Source of the DNA: Agelas oroides
Taxonomy: Eukaryota; Porifera; Demospongiae; Agelasida; Agelasidae
Assembly (NCBI GenBank): GCA_949130485.1
Contig: OX422204.1
Location: forward strand, 1,116,001-1,180,000
Length of the DNA: 64,000 bases
Direction of reading: 5' to 3'
Below the pieces are notes generated by a model. That model worked only from the letters and a program-made list of their open reading frames with translations. It had not been told where the DNA came from and did not search any database. Positions 28,201 to 43,638 of this stretch are shown here, piece after piece. Position numbers and translations under genes: made by a program. How positions within the stretch are numbered: the stretch's first letter is position 1; each line of letters begins with the position of its first letter.

Positions 28201-30654
28201 GTAGTGATGGTATGAAAGTATTCCTATACCTTGTTTGGTTGCTTTTTGAGGATTCCATCCTGATATGTGCTTGCACTTCTCAGGTCTCGGGGGTAGCTAG
28301 TATGTATACCAACCTCAGTGCATACCTCAGTGCCCCCTACCTCCTAGCTGGCATACCATACCTCACTGAGCGCTCCACTCACTCTTCTTTGATTGTCTTT
28401 CTCTTGTGTACAGCCTACTGTTCCACCTGAGTGTATGACCAACATCACTGAGAGCAATCACGACACAGAGGAAAGAGAAGAAGCTTCTGACACAAATGAG
28501 ACGGTGGAGAAAGACTGTCCCAGTAAGCAGACAAGTTTCTTTGTCCTCTCAGTGTGCCCAAGCAGCTGCGCATGCCTAAGCAGCTGCGCATGCCTAAGCA
28601 ACTGCGCATGCCTAAGCAGCTGCACATGCCTTTGTCCTCTCAGTGTGTTTGAAATTATTTTGGACTACATAACACAGCAGCTCTACATGATGCCTAAGCA
28701 GCTGCCTTTGACCAATAGGCTTATAGCTGGAAGGCTACCATCTGTTGGTCCAAGTACGTAACAATGAAGGAATACCCGACTATTGAAGCTGTATAGAATG
28801 TTGGGTTTCACGACAGTAGTAGTCTTGTGTGCCCAGCTGGGTCCTCCCCAGAAGAACAGAGAGAGCCTGGGCACATGGCTAGACACTAGTCTTGTGTGCC
28901 CAGCTGGCTCCTCCCCAGAAGAACAGAGAGAGCCTGGGCACATGGCTAGACACTAGTCTTGTGTGCCCAGCTGGCTCCTCCCCAGAAGAACAGAGAGAGC
29001 CTGGGCACATGGCTAGACACTAGTGCTCTGCTCACAGTTCTTTTCTGCCCAGCTCAAAACGTCCCGATCATGCTAGCTAGCCTCATCCCAGGCTGCCCAA
29101 CTCCCAAACAAGAACCACGATCGATGACTGCATGATAAAATCTTGGGGGGAGGCCTGGGAACAAGGCCTGCAGCTGCTTCCTTTACGCTTACTGGCTCAC
29201 TGATGACAGGTGATTCTCATTCCAGAAATAGCTGATTCAGTGTAATTGGCTTGTTGTAGATATTTGCTTCATTCATAATCAGCTTAGCTACCCCCATTAG
29301 CATGACTGGTCAGACTACAAAGGTTCCCGGCACATAGCTCTATCCCATGACCCATTGATTCAAAGAGATTTGTGCTCCTCAGTAGATGAATTTCTAACGA
29401 TAATCAGATTCAATGTTGGATTACATGTGTGGGGCACATCATATTATGGCTGATTACAGACAATTGATGTGTGAATAGGAAGATGGGGACAATTTTTGGC
29501 ATGCCATTGCTAGCCCTAATCGTTCTCAAGCTCCCACCTAACTTTCCATACTGGAAAGTTGGATGAGGGACATGACGATATGGTATTCATGGGGCGTGGC
29601 TTAGTATTTACTTCCGGAGGGCAACAGCAGGGTCTGTGTTAGCCTCGTACCCAGGAAGAGGAAATTGGCCTGGGGACAAGGCTAGGTGTGTGTGAAGTGC
29701 AGCCGTGTGCTAAAGTGCAGGCAGAGTGTGTTCCATCAATCCCCTACAATAGTTTAAGATACAAGTTTCTGTCGAGGTGAAAGGTCAGCTGTGCTTGTTA
29801 CTTGGAACAGATGGTAGCCTTCCAGCTATAAGCCTATTGGTCAAAGGCAGCTGCTTAGGCATCATGTAGAGCTGCTGTACTCAGTCATGTGGTTTCCCTC
29901 CCGAAGTTGTTGGCCCCACCCATTGGGAAACTTTGTTACTGACACATAGTGCTTAGCTTTGATCCCAAACCCAGAGGGCCAAGGGGAGGTAGAGCCGGAG
30001 GGCCAAGGGGAGGTAGAGCCGGAGGGCCAAGGGAAGGTAGAGCCGGAGGGCCAAGGGGAGATAGAGCCGGAGGGCCAAGGGGAGGTAGAGCCGGAGGGCC
30101 AAGGGGAGGTAGAGCCGGAGGGCCAAGGGGAGGTAGAGCCGGAGGGCCAAGGGGAGGGAGAGCCGGAGGGCCAAGGGGAGGGAGAGCCGGAGGGCCAAGG
30201 GGAGGGAGAGCCGGAGGGCCAAGGGGAGGGGGGCGGTACACATTGCAGGAGCAACTAGGATACGCAATTTCATATTTTGGGGGAGAAAGATCAACCTGTC
30301 TTTCTCTTCTCTCCTCCTTACTTGCACACACCATTAGAGACAAGTGGTATTTGCGGGAAGAGAGTTTCCATGGTGAACATGACACTACCCTACGTCAACC
30401 CCAGTGGCATCCGCTACAGATGCACCAGCAAGAACCTCATCAAGCAAGTCTCGTGTACACCGAGATGTGTGATAAACAATAACAAAAGAAGATGCAACTG
30501 CAAACCAAAGGACGTTCCTCCCAAAAGAAGAAAATTCATTTGTGTTGCATGTTCCGAAGACACTGAGCCTCGATCCATCGAAATATCTCTAGAAGTCGAC
30601 ATTACTAGTCGCTGCGTCTGCTTTCAATGTTGTCAGAATTCAAATACTTTATGA
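25204..30654 (+). CDS. Secreted protein: Reeler-like domain plus C-terminal cystine-knot-like domain
   Basis: No named orthologue is recognised. Six exons (25204-25429, 25649-25790, 26029-26100, 26719-26872, 28414-28522, 30338-30654) join in phase to 339 residues plus stop. A hydrophobic signal ([15 protein letters not shown]; start at Met1 or Met11) is followed by a Reeler-like pattern at about 28-160: [11 protein letters not shown], then [17 protein letters not shown], then SVTFRYTVVFS, matching the CxxxxPxHG, (F/K)GFxxQ and VTFxaTVV landmarks of Reeler domains. An acidic, Ser/Thr-rich linker with several N-x-S/T sites spans about 175-233. The last exon (about 238-335) holds 12 cysteines in CTCK-like order, including SCTPRC in the CxGxC position (Pro instead of Gly), RRCNCKP, a CVAC, and a terminal RCVCFQCC. 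Probably extracellular, disulfide-rich and perhaps dimeric. Domain names are inference from pattern; coding status is well supported by phase closure. Confidence 0.75.
26260..26571. mobile_element. Long-TIR foldback element in intron 3 of the Reeler/knot gene
   Basis: Ends TGACATTCCAAGG and CTTGGAATGTCA begin imperfect inverted repeats of about 105 bp. They match through GATGCAAGCT, ATGGGCACAATGGG / TGCATTGGGT and TTTTCGACAAAGCTGAAG / CTTCAGCTTAGTCGAAAA. There is no coding capacity. Confidence 0.75.
28556..28625. repeat. 18-bp tandem (GCAGCTGCGCATGCCTAA), about 4 copies
   Basis: It starts about 35 bp after the exon 5 donor of the Reeler/knot gene. The unit itself contains palindromes GCAGCTGC and TGCGCA. 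Confidence 0.85.
28815..29025. repeat. Three tandem copies of a hairpin repeat, about 67 bp each
   Basis: The unit begins CTAGTCTTGTGTGCCCAGCT and ends GAGCCTGGGCACATGGCTAG, so each copy is itself an inverted repeat. It resembles the small TAGCCTCGT/TAGCCTTGT hairpin family seen elsewhere in the window. Confidence 0.85.
29640..29684. repeat. Small hairpin repeat (TAGCCTCGTACCCAGG type)
   Basis: TAGCCTCGTACCCAGG and CCTGGGGACAAGGCTA form a near-perfect inverted repeat of about 45 bp. Similar hairpins occur at 37241-37271, 38479-38509, 52281-52325, 59093-59129 and about 61475-61509. Confidence 0.8.
29975..30232. repeat. 24-bp minisatellite, about 10.5 copies
   Basis: The unit is GGAGGGCCAAGGGGAGGTAG plus AGCC. 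It ends about 105 bp before the last exon of the Reeler/knot gene. Because 24 is a multiple of 3 it is open in several frames on both strands, which is a by-product of the period. Confidence 0.95.
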
Positions 30655-31478
30655 TCCTGTGCTATTTATAGATATACATGCTGCTATTTATAGATTACAT
30701 CATGCTATTTATACATGGAGCGCTCATAGAAATTTACATATGTTTCCCCTCACCCCCCTTAATTAGTAATGAGAAATGTAGTCTATTTTTAGTTTTTTAT
30801 AGTACCAATCATTTTGTTATTTTTTTTTGTTTTATTTCTATTCTTCAAACCTCTCCACCCCTGCCCAAGTTCTCCTGCACGGCCAACAAGTGTATTATTA
30901 TTTACTGCCCATGTGCACATGTTTGCATATTGTTGTTATTCCGTGTCACCTGATATACATGCAACATAATAACTATAATTATGTTTCTCCCTCAATAATG
31001 AGTATCACCACAGCACAAAGCTATACCGGAAATATCACAAGTTTGTTGCCATCTGTATATTGTTACGAGTGTGTAGCATAAGTAAACACAATGCCAACGG
31101 CAACAAACGAAGTGCATGACTTTTTTTCTGCTTGGTACTGTAATAATGATTTCATCACACGAACCTTTGATTTTATCGCACATTGGGACATGGCACATGA
31201 CCTGTAGTACCTGATACAAATTCTCAAGTCACTTGTCCCGAAAATACGGCTTTTCATAAACTGCATGTACCTGCAAGGCTTCCCCATTGACTCCTGTTCA
31301 TTTGTGCAAATTAGACATGTGTTGATATGATAAAATTGTCTATTTTAAGGAAAAGGGCATATGTAATACATTAGGGATACAAATACATTCACATCAAGTG
31401 AAATGGAGCAGTACAGATAGGGGAGCATGATGGCAGTGTTGGAGGAAGATGATCGTAGATCAGTCACCGAGATTCATG
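30655..31478. other. Convergent intergenic interval, Reeler/knot gene and KHDC4
   Basis: AT-rich sequence with three short repeats of ATGCTATTTATA near 30658-30715 just after the stop codon. No gene is visible; it should contain both 3' UTRs. Confidence 0.6.
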
Positions 31479-37797
<6,319 letters not shown>

Positions 37798-38359
37798 CAC
37801 GGATGTCGATGATGGCGGACCAACACGTCATGTAGAGATCTTCAAAGCTTCTTATGTATTAGTCTCGTGACCAGCCGGAAACAACCTACGTAGGTTGTTT
37901 CCGGCTGGTCACGAGACTACTTATGTATTGTCTCGTGCCCAGCCCACGTGCGCCTCCTGAGAGGTGGGGTCTGGGCGCCAGGCCGGCCAACCAACTAACT
38001 AACCAAGTCCCGTCTCCAGACCACACCCCCTTGGCCCAAGGCGCGCGCTAGCTAGGCCCGGCCGCGCCGGGCGCCCTCACCGGCCAAAAAAAAAAATGCT
38101 GTCACATGCTCAACGTTCGGCGGCCCGCGCAACATCCGTTGGCCATTGATCTGGAGGAAACTGAGTTAATACCGTGTCAATTGTTCTGTACTTTTTGACT
38201 TTGTATATACACACCTGCCTGAGAAGGCTCCTGAGGCCTGAAGCGACAAAACAGAGACCTGACTGTTTAAATTTATAACTGGATTGAACTGTGAAGCAGC
38301 ACAGTAATTAAATGTGCCGCTGCAGTTTATTTGTGTCAGGTTGATTAAAAAACTAAAGT
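37798..38359. promoter_or_regulatory. Divergent promoter region KHDC4 / methyltransferase
   Basis: 562 bp between two start codons. It contains the 60-bp palindrome (37860-37919), a second TAGTCTCG-like arm (TGTCTCGTGCCCAG, 37928), a strongly GC-rich CpG-dense block at 38038-38085 (GGCGCGCGC, GGCCGCGCCGGGCG) and an A-run. The compact head-to-head layout and CpG block suggest a bidirectional promoter. Confidence 0.55.
37860..37919. mobile_element. Perfect 60-bp palindromic insertion with 9-bp target duplication
   Basis: 30-bp arms starting TAGTCTCGTGACCAGCCGG meet with no spacer, and every base pairs. The element is flanked by exact CTTATGTAT at 37851-37859 and 37920-37928. This is the minimal form of the TAGTCTCG family. 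Confidence 0.9.
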
Positions 38360-41300
38360 ATGGCGCAGACAGTGAAGGACTTTGAAAACTATGACGTGAC
38401 CTCTCTTGACTACGACAAAAGTAAGTTGTTGGTCGAGTTACGACAAGTACCTATGTATGCTTGGGTTTCCTATATTAGCCTCGCTCCCAGACCTGGCTTG
38501 GGAACGAGGTAGTCTCGCAAGCCAGACCCAACCAACCCCAGCGCGGATCGCCTTCAGTATCACGCACGGGGAAGAAGACTCTCGGTAGATTTCCGTGTGC
38601 ACGTTGAATGTATTTCACACGTCGAGATTAGCTCAAAGTTATGTGACTGTAGCCAATCAGATTGTCTATGCGGCAATCGCGCGACGTAGCACACAGAAAC
38701 CTACCGAAAGTCACCAGACCGTTCCTCACGATCGGCGGCATGCACTTAGCCTAAAAAAATTTCGCGCGTATGTGTTTGGCGGAGGGTCGACCAGCGTTTG
38801 TCGCTTGCAGTACTGAACAAGCTGTACTTTTCTTGAGCTTTTCGTCCATGGTCCTACCATAGACACTCCGTCGCTCGTACACACACCCGGGAGTAGTCTC
38901 GCGAGGTGGACCCTTTCCGTTCCGCAGCGCCGATCGCCTTCCTCCGCGTGCCGATACTAAAAGCGATCGGTTCTGTGAAACGGAAAGGGTCTAGTCTCGC
39001 GTAACCAAACTCTCGCAGGGAGGGAGAGTCTGGTGAAGTTGCGCACCACAGAGTTTACATTGCTTCGCGATAATTGCAGCTTGTCTAGTGTGAGTGAGGC
39101 TTCGTTTACTTGACACGTCGCTATTATAGCTGCACAATATGCCTGGGGTGGGTGTTGGAACAAGTCTTATATGGGCAGTTGACCAGACTCTCCCTCCCTG
39201 CGAGAGTCTGGCTAAGCGAGACTAGAAAGGGTCTGGCTCTAAGCCGGGATTGCTTGTTTTGGCCTGCAACTTTTTTTTGTTTACATATCTTCCAACATTG
39301 TTGTGATTTAAGCTGTCGTTTTGAACTGATGCCAAGCTATGAGTTGTGTACACTGAGCTGTTTGCTCTCCATTGATATCACTGGAAGAGGGAGAGAGGGA
39401 ATTTAAGGGAGAAGAGTTCCTGCTCCTTTAAACTCTTGAGATGGATCCCCTCCTCTCTCCCTGCCCCATTATCTCATTCACTGTAAATGCTGCAGTTCGT
39501 CATGCTGTTGGAGTGGAAGTCATCCTGGGTGCCCTCAGTTTTGCCACAAGGAAGTCACCGAAAGAGCTCCATGTTCTGGATGCAGGTACATACACAAGTT
39601 TGTGTACACTGCATACACGTTTGCATTCACTTTGTCTTTAGAGTTTTATAGAACACCAGGTCCTTTTCCTTCCTGCAAGTTGTCCAGCCTGCCCAGTGTG
39701 CTTAGAGCCTTCTCCTAAAGAGGTGTGCATCAAAGAAAGTTAACCTTCTGCATGTGCTAGTAGTCTCCCAATAGTGCATAACAAAACGTGTGCTAGTAGT
39801 CTCCCAATAGTGCATAACAAAACGTGTGCTAGTAGTCTCCCAATAGTGCATAACAAAACAAATGGCAGTAGCTAGTTTCTGAAATTGCACCACATTGCCA
39901 TCCAGCCTAGTGAGGCTTGATGGGAAATTTTGTGCCCTGAGTTGGTTTGAAAGGCTTGTGGTAGTGGAGCACTAATATGTTGTCCCCCCACCCATCCAGG
40001 GTGTGGCACTGGCAACTATCTTGCTGCTTTGAGTGAGTTTGTGGAAAAGATGACAGGAGTGGAGCAAAATGAGGGCATGTTGAAGCAGTCGAAGGAAAAG
40101 ACAGCTCACCTGGCCAATGTGGAGATCTTCCAGGGAAACATCCTCTCCCTCCCCTTTCCCGATCAGCAATTTGACGGCGTCATCTGTAACCAGGCAATGA
40201 AGAATAACAATAGATTTTTTATACAGCTTTGTTTTTGTTTGCTTGTTTGTTTGCTTGTTTGTGTCACTATACTTTTTGCTCTGGATGTGGGTTGGCACTG
40301 GACACATAGTCTGCGTATCGAGCTAGTCCATCTCTCACCCTCCAGAAAAGTGAGAGAAGCGGTATAGTTGATAGACATTTTATATGAGCTGGTGTAACCA
40401 TGTGACTGTGATGCTGCACACTCTAGGTGATTCACCATCTTCAGCCAGAGGGCTCTGATGACTTTCAGAACATTGGTCATTTCTTGAGGGAGGTATATCG
40501 TGTGCTCAAGACCAACGGAGCCCTTGTTATTAACTTTAACACTCCAGAGCAGGCCTGCACCTCCAACTGGTTCTTGCAACTTTTCTCTGAACAGCTTCAG
40601 GAGAAATATGCTAAAAAGCAAGTTAACTACTAGACTACATAGCCTTGTTTCAGTCCTTCACACAGTACTGGTACCACACCCCACACAATGGTCTCCCCAT
40701 ACAATGGTCTCCCCATACAAGGGGTCTCCCCATACAAGGGTCTCAGTCTCTGAGTTTTGTTGATTTTTAATGTTAGGTTCCGTTGACAGAGCTTGTCCGG
40801 TTATGCAGCACAACCACTGTGAGAGGGAAGAGTATGGGTACTTCATTTCCTGGGAGATGTGAGGATACTAAGACTGCAGCTAATGACTGCCATTTCTTTT
40901 GCAGCGTGTACACTCTTTGCACTGGAAGCATGTGCCATATATGAAGGCAGTTTGCATGCTTATGCTGATAATCAACTTCTTAAATTAATGTGGGTTTAAT
41001 GAGAGCCGGGTATAACTACAGTGGTGGGGGATGGTACCTCATTTGGGGAGATGTTTGTTACCATCTGCTGTTTTCCTGTAGGTGTCCATCCTTACCTGTG
41101 ATGCAGAAGATGATGCAAGACGCTGGGTTCAAGTTAGGCCCTGCCCTGAGTCTCACACACGAAAATCTTTACAAGCCCCATATGTTGTACAACAAGGAGG
41201 GACCCTTTCTACAGGAGTGGAGAAACGGAGACAGGTAGACAGGAATCCAAGGGATGCCTCTGTACCCTCATTTTCCAGCCCCTCACCCAGTTTTCTGTTG

Positions 41301-41555
41301 CTTGCAATAGCTACCAGCACTTTCTGTACTGCAAGTGACAAAGCTGGGTAGGAGCCTGGGAACAAGGCTAATTATGATTCTTGTTCTTGTGTGTTATGTA
41401 GTACATGGACAGTCCTGAGTCCTGAACAGCTTGAGAAAACACTGACCAACTGGCGGAAGACAATCGATGAGGGGAAGGCAGATGATTTTATCAGAAAGTG
41501 TGAAGAACATCGTATGCGAATCGGGTGTGCAACATCAGCTGTGGGGTACAAGTGA
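38360..41555 (+). CDS. Class I SAM-dependent methyltransferase
   Basis: A methyltransferase of unknown substrate; a similar family is recalled in other invertebrates. Six exons (38360-38420, 39496-39585, 40000-40193, 40427-40617, 41082-41234, 41402-41555) give 280 residues plus stop. Motif I VLDAGCGTGNY (about 46-56) binds S-adenosylmethionine and is split by an intron; the acidic loop GVEQNEGML and the FDGVICNQVIHHL strand/helix follow the Rossmann order, then REVYRVLKTNGALVI (motif III-like). The C-terminal LQEKYAKKCPSLPVMQKMM and TWTVLSPEQLEKTL complete the fold. The reading requires GC donors at 40194 (CAG|GCAATG) and 40618 (AA|GCAAGT); both give correct phase. No targeting signal or membrane segment is seen, so cytosolic or nuclear. 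Divergent from KHDC4. Confidence 0.8.
38894..39300. mobile_element. Older TAGTCTCG-family copy interrupted by a younger one
   Basis: TAGTCTCGCGAGGTGGACCC at 38894 opens an element whose GACCCTTTCCGTT arm is mirrored at about 38975-38991 (AACGGAAAGGGTC). The inner element at 38992-39224 splits this mirrored arm, whose sequence resumes after the duplicated GAAAGGGTC at 39225. The outer right terminus is not clearly preserved, so the end coordinate is approximate. Confidence 0.6.
38992..39224. mobile_element. 233-bp TAGTCTCG-family MITE with exact 9-bp target duplication
   Basis: Terminal inverted repeats of about 40 bp begin TAGTCTCGCGTAACCAAACT and, at the other end in reverse complement, TAGTCTCGCTTAGCCAGACT. 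GAAAGGGTC flanks both sides exactly (38983-38991, 39225-39233). It lies inside intron 1 of the methyltransferase gene. Confidence 0.88.
39754..39857. repeat. 34-bp tandem repeat, 3 copies
   Basis: The unit is GTGCTAGTAGTCTCCCAATA plus GTGCATAACAAAAC. In a methyltransferase intron. Confidence 0.93.
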
Positions 41556-41959
41556 ACAGCTTCACACATGAACAAGATGACTGCCCTTCATAAAATGACT
41601 GCTGCTGAAATTCATTGTTTGGGATCCAAATTTTGAGCCATGTTGCTCACACCAAAATTTATTTTAATATGCATCAAGGTTTTTAGTCTTGTAGCATGTA
41701 AGACTTTACAATGAAAGAATGTGCTCAAAGGGTATTCTAGTGGGTGGGTGGCTACCTTTGCATTTGCATTAGTCGCGTGCTAGTCTCGCTTAGCCAGACT
41801 CTCGCCGGGAGGGAGAGTCTGCCCTTGTTCCAACACCCACCCTAACTGGGGTGGGCGATAAGTGGCCACAGTGTTTATATTGTGCGGCTATAATAGCGAC
41901 GTGCCAAGTAAACGAAGCCTCACTCACACTAGACAAGCTGCAATTATCGCGAAGCAATG

Positions 41960-42160
41960 AATGAATGAATGAATGAATGAATTTTATTTTTACGTCTTGT
42001 CCCTAGGACAGCAAGCCAGCTAGGCTCATAAGACGGCAGCACAGATAGTGTTGTACAAAAAAGAAACATTTATGGTTAGTAATATTAATGCAGCTAAGTT
42101 GTATATATGTATATAAAAAAGAAAAAATGGACCCAAGAAAGTTGAGGGAGTAGCTAATTA
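41960..42160 (-). mobile_element. Probable 3' tail of a non-LTR retrotransposon ending in (CATT)n
   Basis: (AATG)n at 41957-41982 is followed by AATTTTATTTTTACGTCTTG; read on the minus strand this is a short 3' UTR-like sequence, AT-rich, ending in (CATT)n, the typical microsatellite tail of CR1/L2-like elements. No reverse transcriptase is present, so this is a truncated copy at most. Confidence 0.45.
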
Positions 42161-42249
42161 TACTGTCAAGGCAGGGAGAGCATGGATGAAAGAATAGAAT
42201 GTATTTAATGGCTGAAATAGCCCCCCATTGGGTACTCTTCTCTGAACAC

Positions 42250-43232
42250 CAAAGACAGACTACACCGACAAGCCTTCCCCTGGGACCCTTCTCAGGGTAC
42301 ACCAGGGGACAGACTACACAGAAACAGGCAAGCCTTCCCCTGGGACCCTTCCGAGGGTACACCAGGGGACAGACTACACAGAAACAGACAAGCCTTCCCC
42401 TGGGACCCTTCTCAGGGTACACCAGGGGGCAGACTACACAGAAACAGGCAAGCCTTCCCCTGGGACCCTTCTCAGGGTACACCAGGGGACAGACTACACA
42501 GAAACAGACAAGCCTTCCCCTGGGACCCTTCCCAGGGTTCACCAGGGGGCAGACTACACAGAAACAGGCAAGCCTTCCCCTGGGACCCTTCCCAGGGTTC
42601 ACCAGGGGGCAGACTACACAGAAACAGGCAAGCCTTCCCCTGGGACCCTTCCCAGGGTTCACCAGGGGGCAGACTACACAGAAACAGGCAAGCCTTCCCC
42701 TGGGACCCTTCCCAGGGTTCACCAGGGGACAGACTACACAGAAACAGGCAAGCCTTCCCCTGGGACCCTTCCCAGGGTTCACCAGGGGACAGACTACACA
42801 GAAACAGACAAGCCTTCCCCTGGGACCCTTCCCAGGGTACACCAGGGGACAGACTACACAGAAACAGACAAGCCTTCCCCTGGGACCCTTCCCAGGGTTC
42901 ACCAGGGGACAGACTACACAGAAACAGGCAAGCCTTCCCCTGGGACCCTTCCCAGGGTTCACCAGGGGACAGACTACACAGAAACAGACAAGCCTTCCCC
43001 TGGGACCCTTCCCAGGGTACACCAGGGGACAGACTACACAGAAACAGACAAGCCTTCCCCTGGGACCCTTCCCAGGGTTCACCAGGGGACAGACTACACA
43101 GAAACAGGCAAGCCTTCCCCTGGGACCCTTCCCAGGGTTCACCAGGGGACAGACTACACAGAAACAGACAAGCCTTCCCCTGGGACCCTTCTCAGGGTAC
43201 ACCAGGGGACAGACTACACAGAAACAGACAGG
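42250..43232. repeat. 60-bp minisatellite, about 16 copies
   Basis: The unit contains AAGCCTTCCCCTGGGACCCT and CACCAGGGG(A/G)CAGACTACAC. Variants alternate CTCAGGGTAC / CCCAGGGTTC and GACA/GGCA. The 60-bp period is a multiple of 3, leaving long open frames on both strands (20-residue periodic peptides); these are treated as by-products. Confidence 0.95.
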
Positions 43233-43638
43233 CCTTCCCCTATGTAAACTCTGTGGTGTTTACTATTGTAGTCTATCGTACGCGCGTGACCTATTTCAGG
43301 TTCTTCCAACTCCATTTGTGGTTATCTCTACAACCAATGCTGCAACACGGCGCGGCCATATCTGGTGTGACGTAAAATTACGGCTGCGGCACACATCACG
43401 TGATGAACGAGCCCAGGCCCTCTGCGTGAATTTCGTACTGCAAGCGACGAACGCGCAGGGCCTGGGAACGAGGCTAGTATCGCGGCGCAGCGTAATCGTG
43501 GGCGGGTTCGATATGCGATCGTATAATCAATGACGTAATGCTTATTGAAAATTATTAATCCCGTGACTGCTTGCAGACGTCTAGCTAGATCCATATCCTG
43601 TAACCGCCTTGGTTTTGAACAGAGCAAAGAGTCAGAAA

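Larger units (their letters stand above)
41781..43290. mobile_element. TAGTCTCG-family MITE copy split by a 1.3-kb insertion
   Basis: 41781-41959 is an inverted relative of the 38992-39224 element (same GCTGCAATTATCGCGAAGCA core) and stops at CAATG. The continuing sequence TAAACTCTGTGGTG resumes at 43245. The intervening about 1285 bp is an insertion. The right TIR is eroded, so the outer end is approximate. Confidence 0.75.
41556..43638. other. Methyltransferase-SCAMP intergenic interval, largely repetitive
   Basis: It holds the 3' flank of the methyltransferase gene, a TAGTCTCG-family copy (from 41781) broken by an insertion, the 60-bp minisatellite, and then about 390 bp of SCAMP upstream sequence with scattered CpGs (43270-43638). 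A TAGCCTCGT-type half-hairpin (GGGCCTGGGAACGAGGCTAG) sits at about 43458. Confidence 0.7.

Noticed and set aside
28815..30230. Direct repeats suggesting a CRISPR array
   Set aside because: Repeats here and elsewhere are contiguous tandems without unique spacers of constant length, and the genome is eukaryotic.
29862..30385. Five overlapping frames over the 24-bp array
   Set aside because: Period divisible by 3; the DNA is an intron of the Reeler/knot gene and has splice-consistent exons on either side.
40654..40765. Possible extra methyltransferase exon reading SFTQYWYHTPHNG
   Set aside because: It has no convincing donor in the right phase, while the GC donor at 40618 joins EKYAKK directly to CPSLPVM in phase. 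It is kept as the main alternative.
42199..43533. Long open frames on both strands (444 and 399 codons) with 20-residue periodicity
   Set aside because: They result from a homogeneous 60-bp tandem repeat whose period is a multiple of 3. There is no plausible start context, the repeat lies inside a broken mobile element, and both strands are open to a similar extent.
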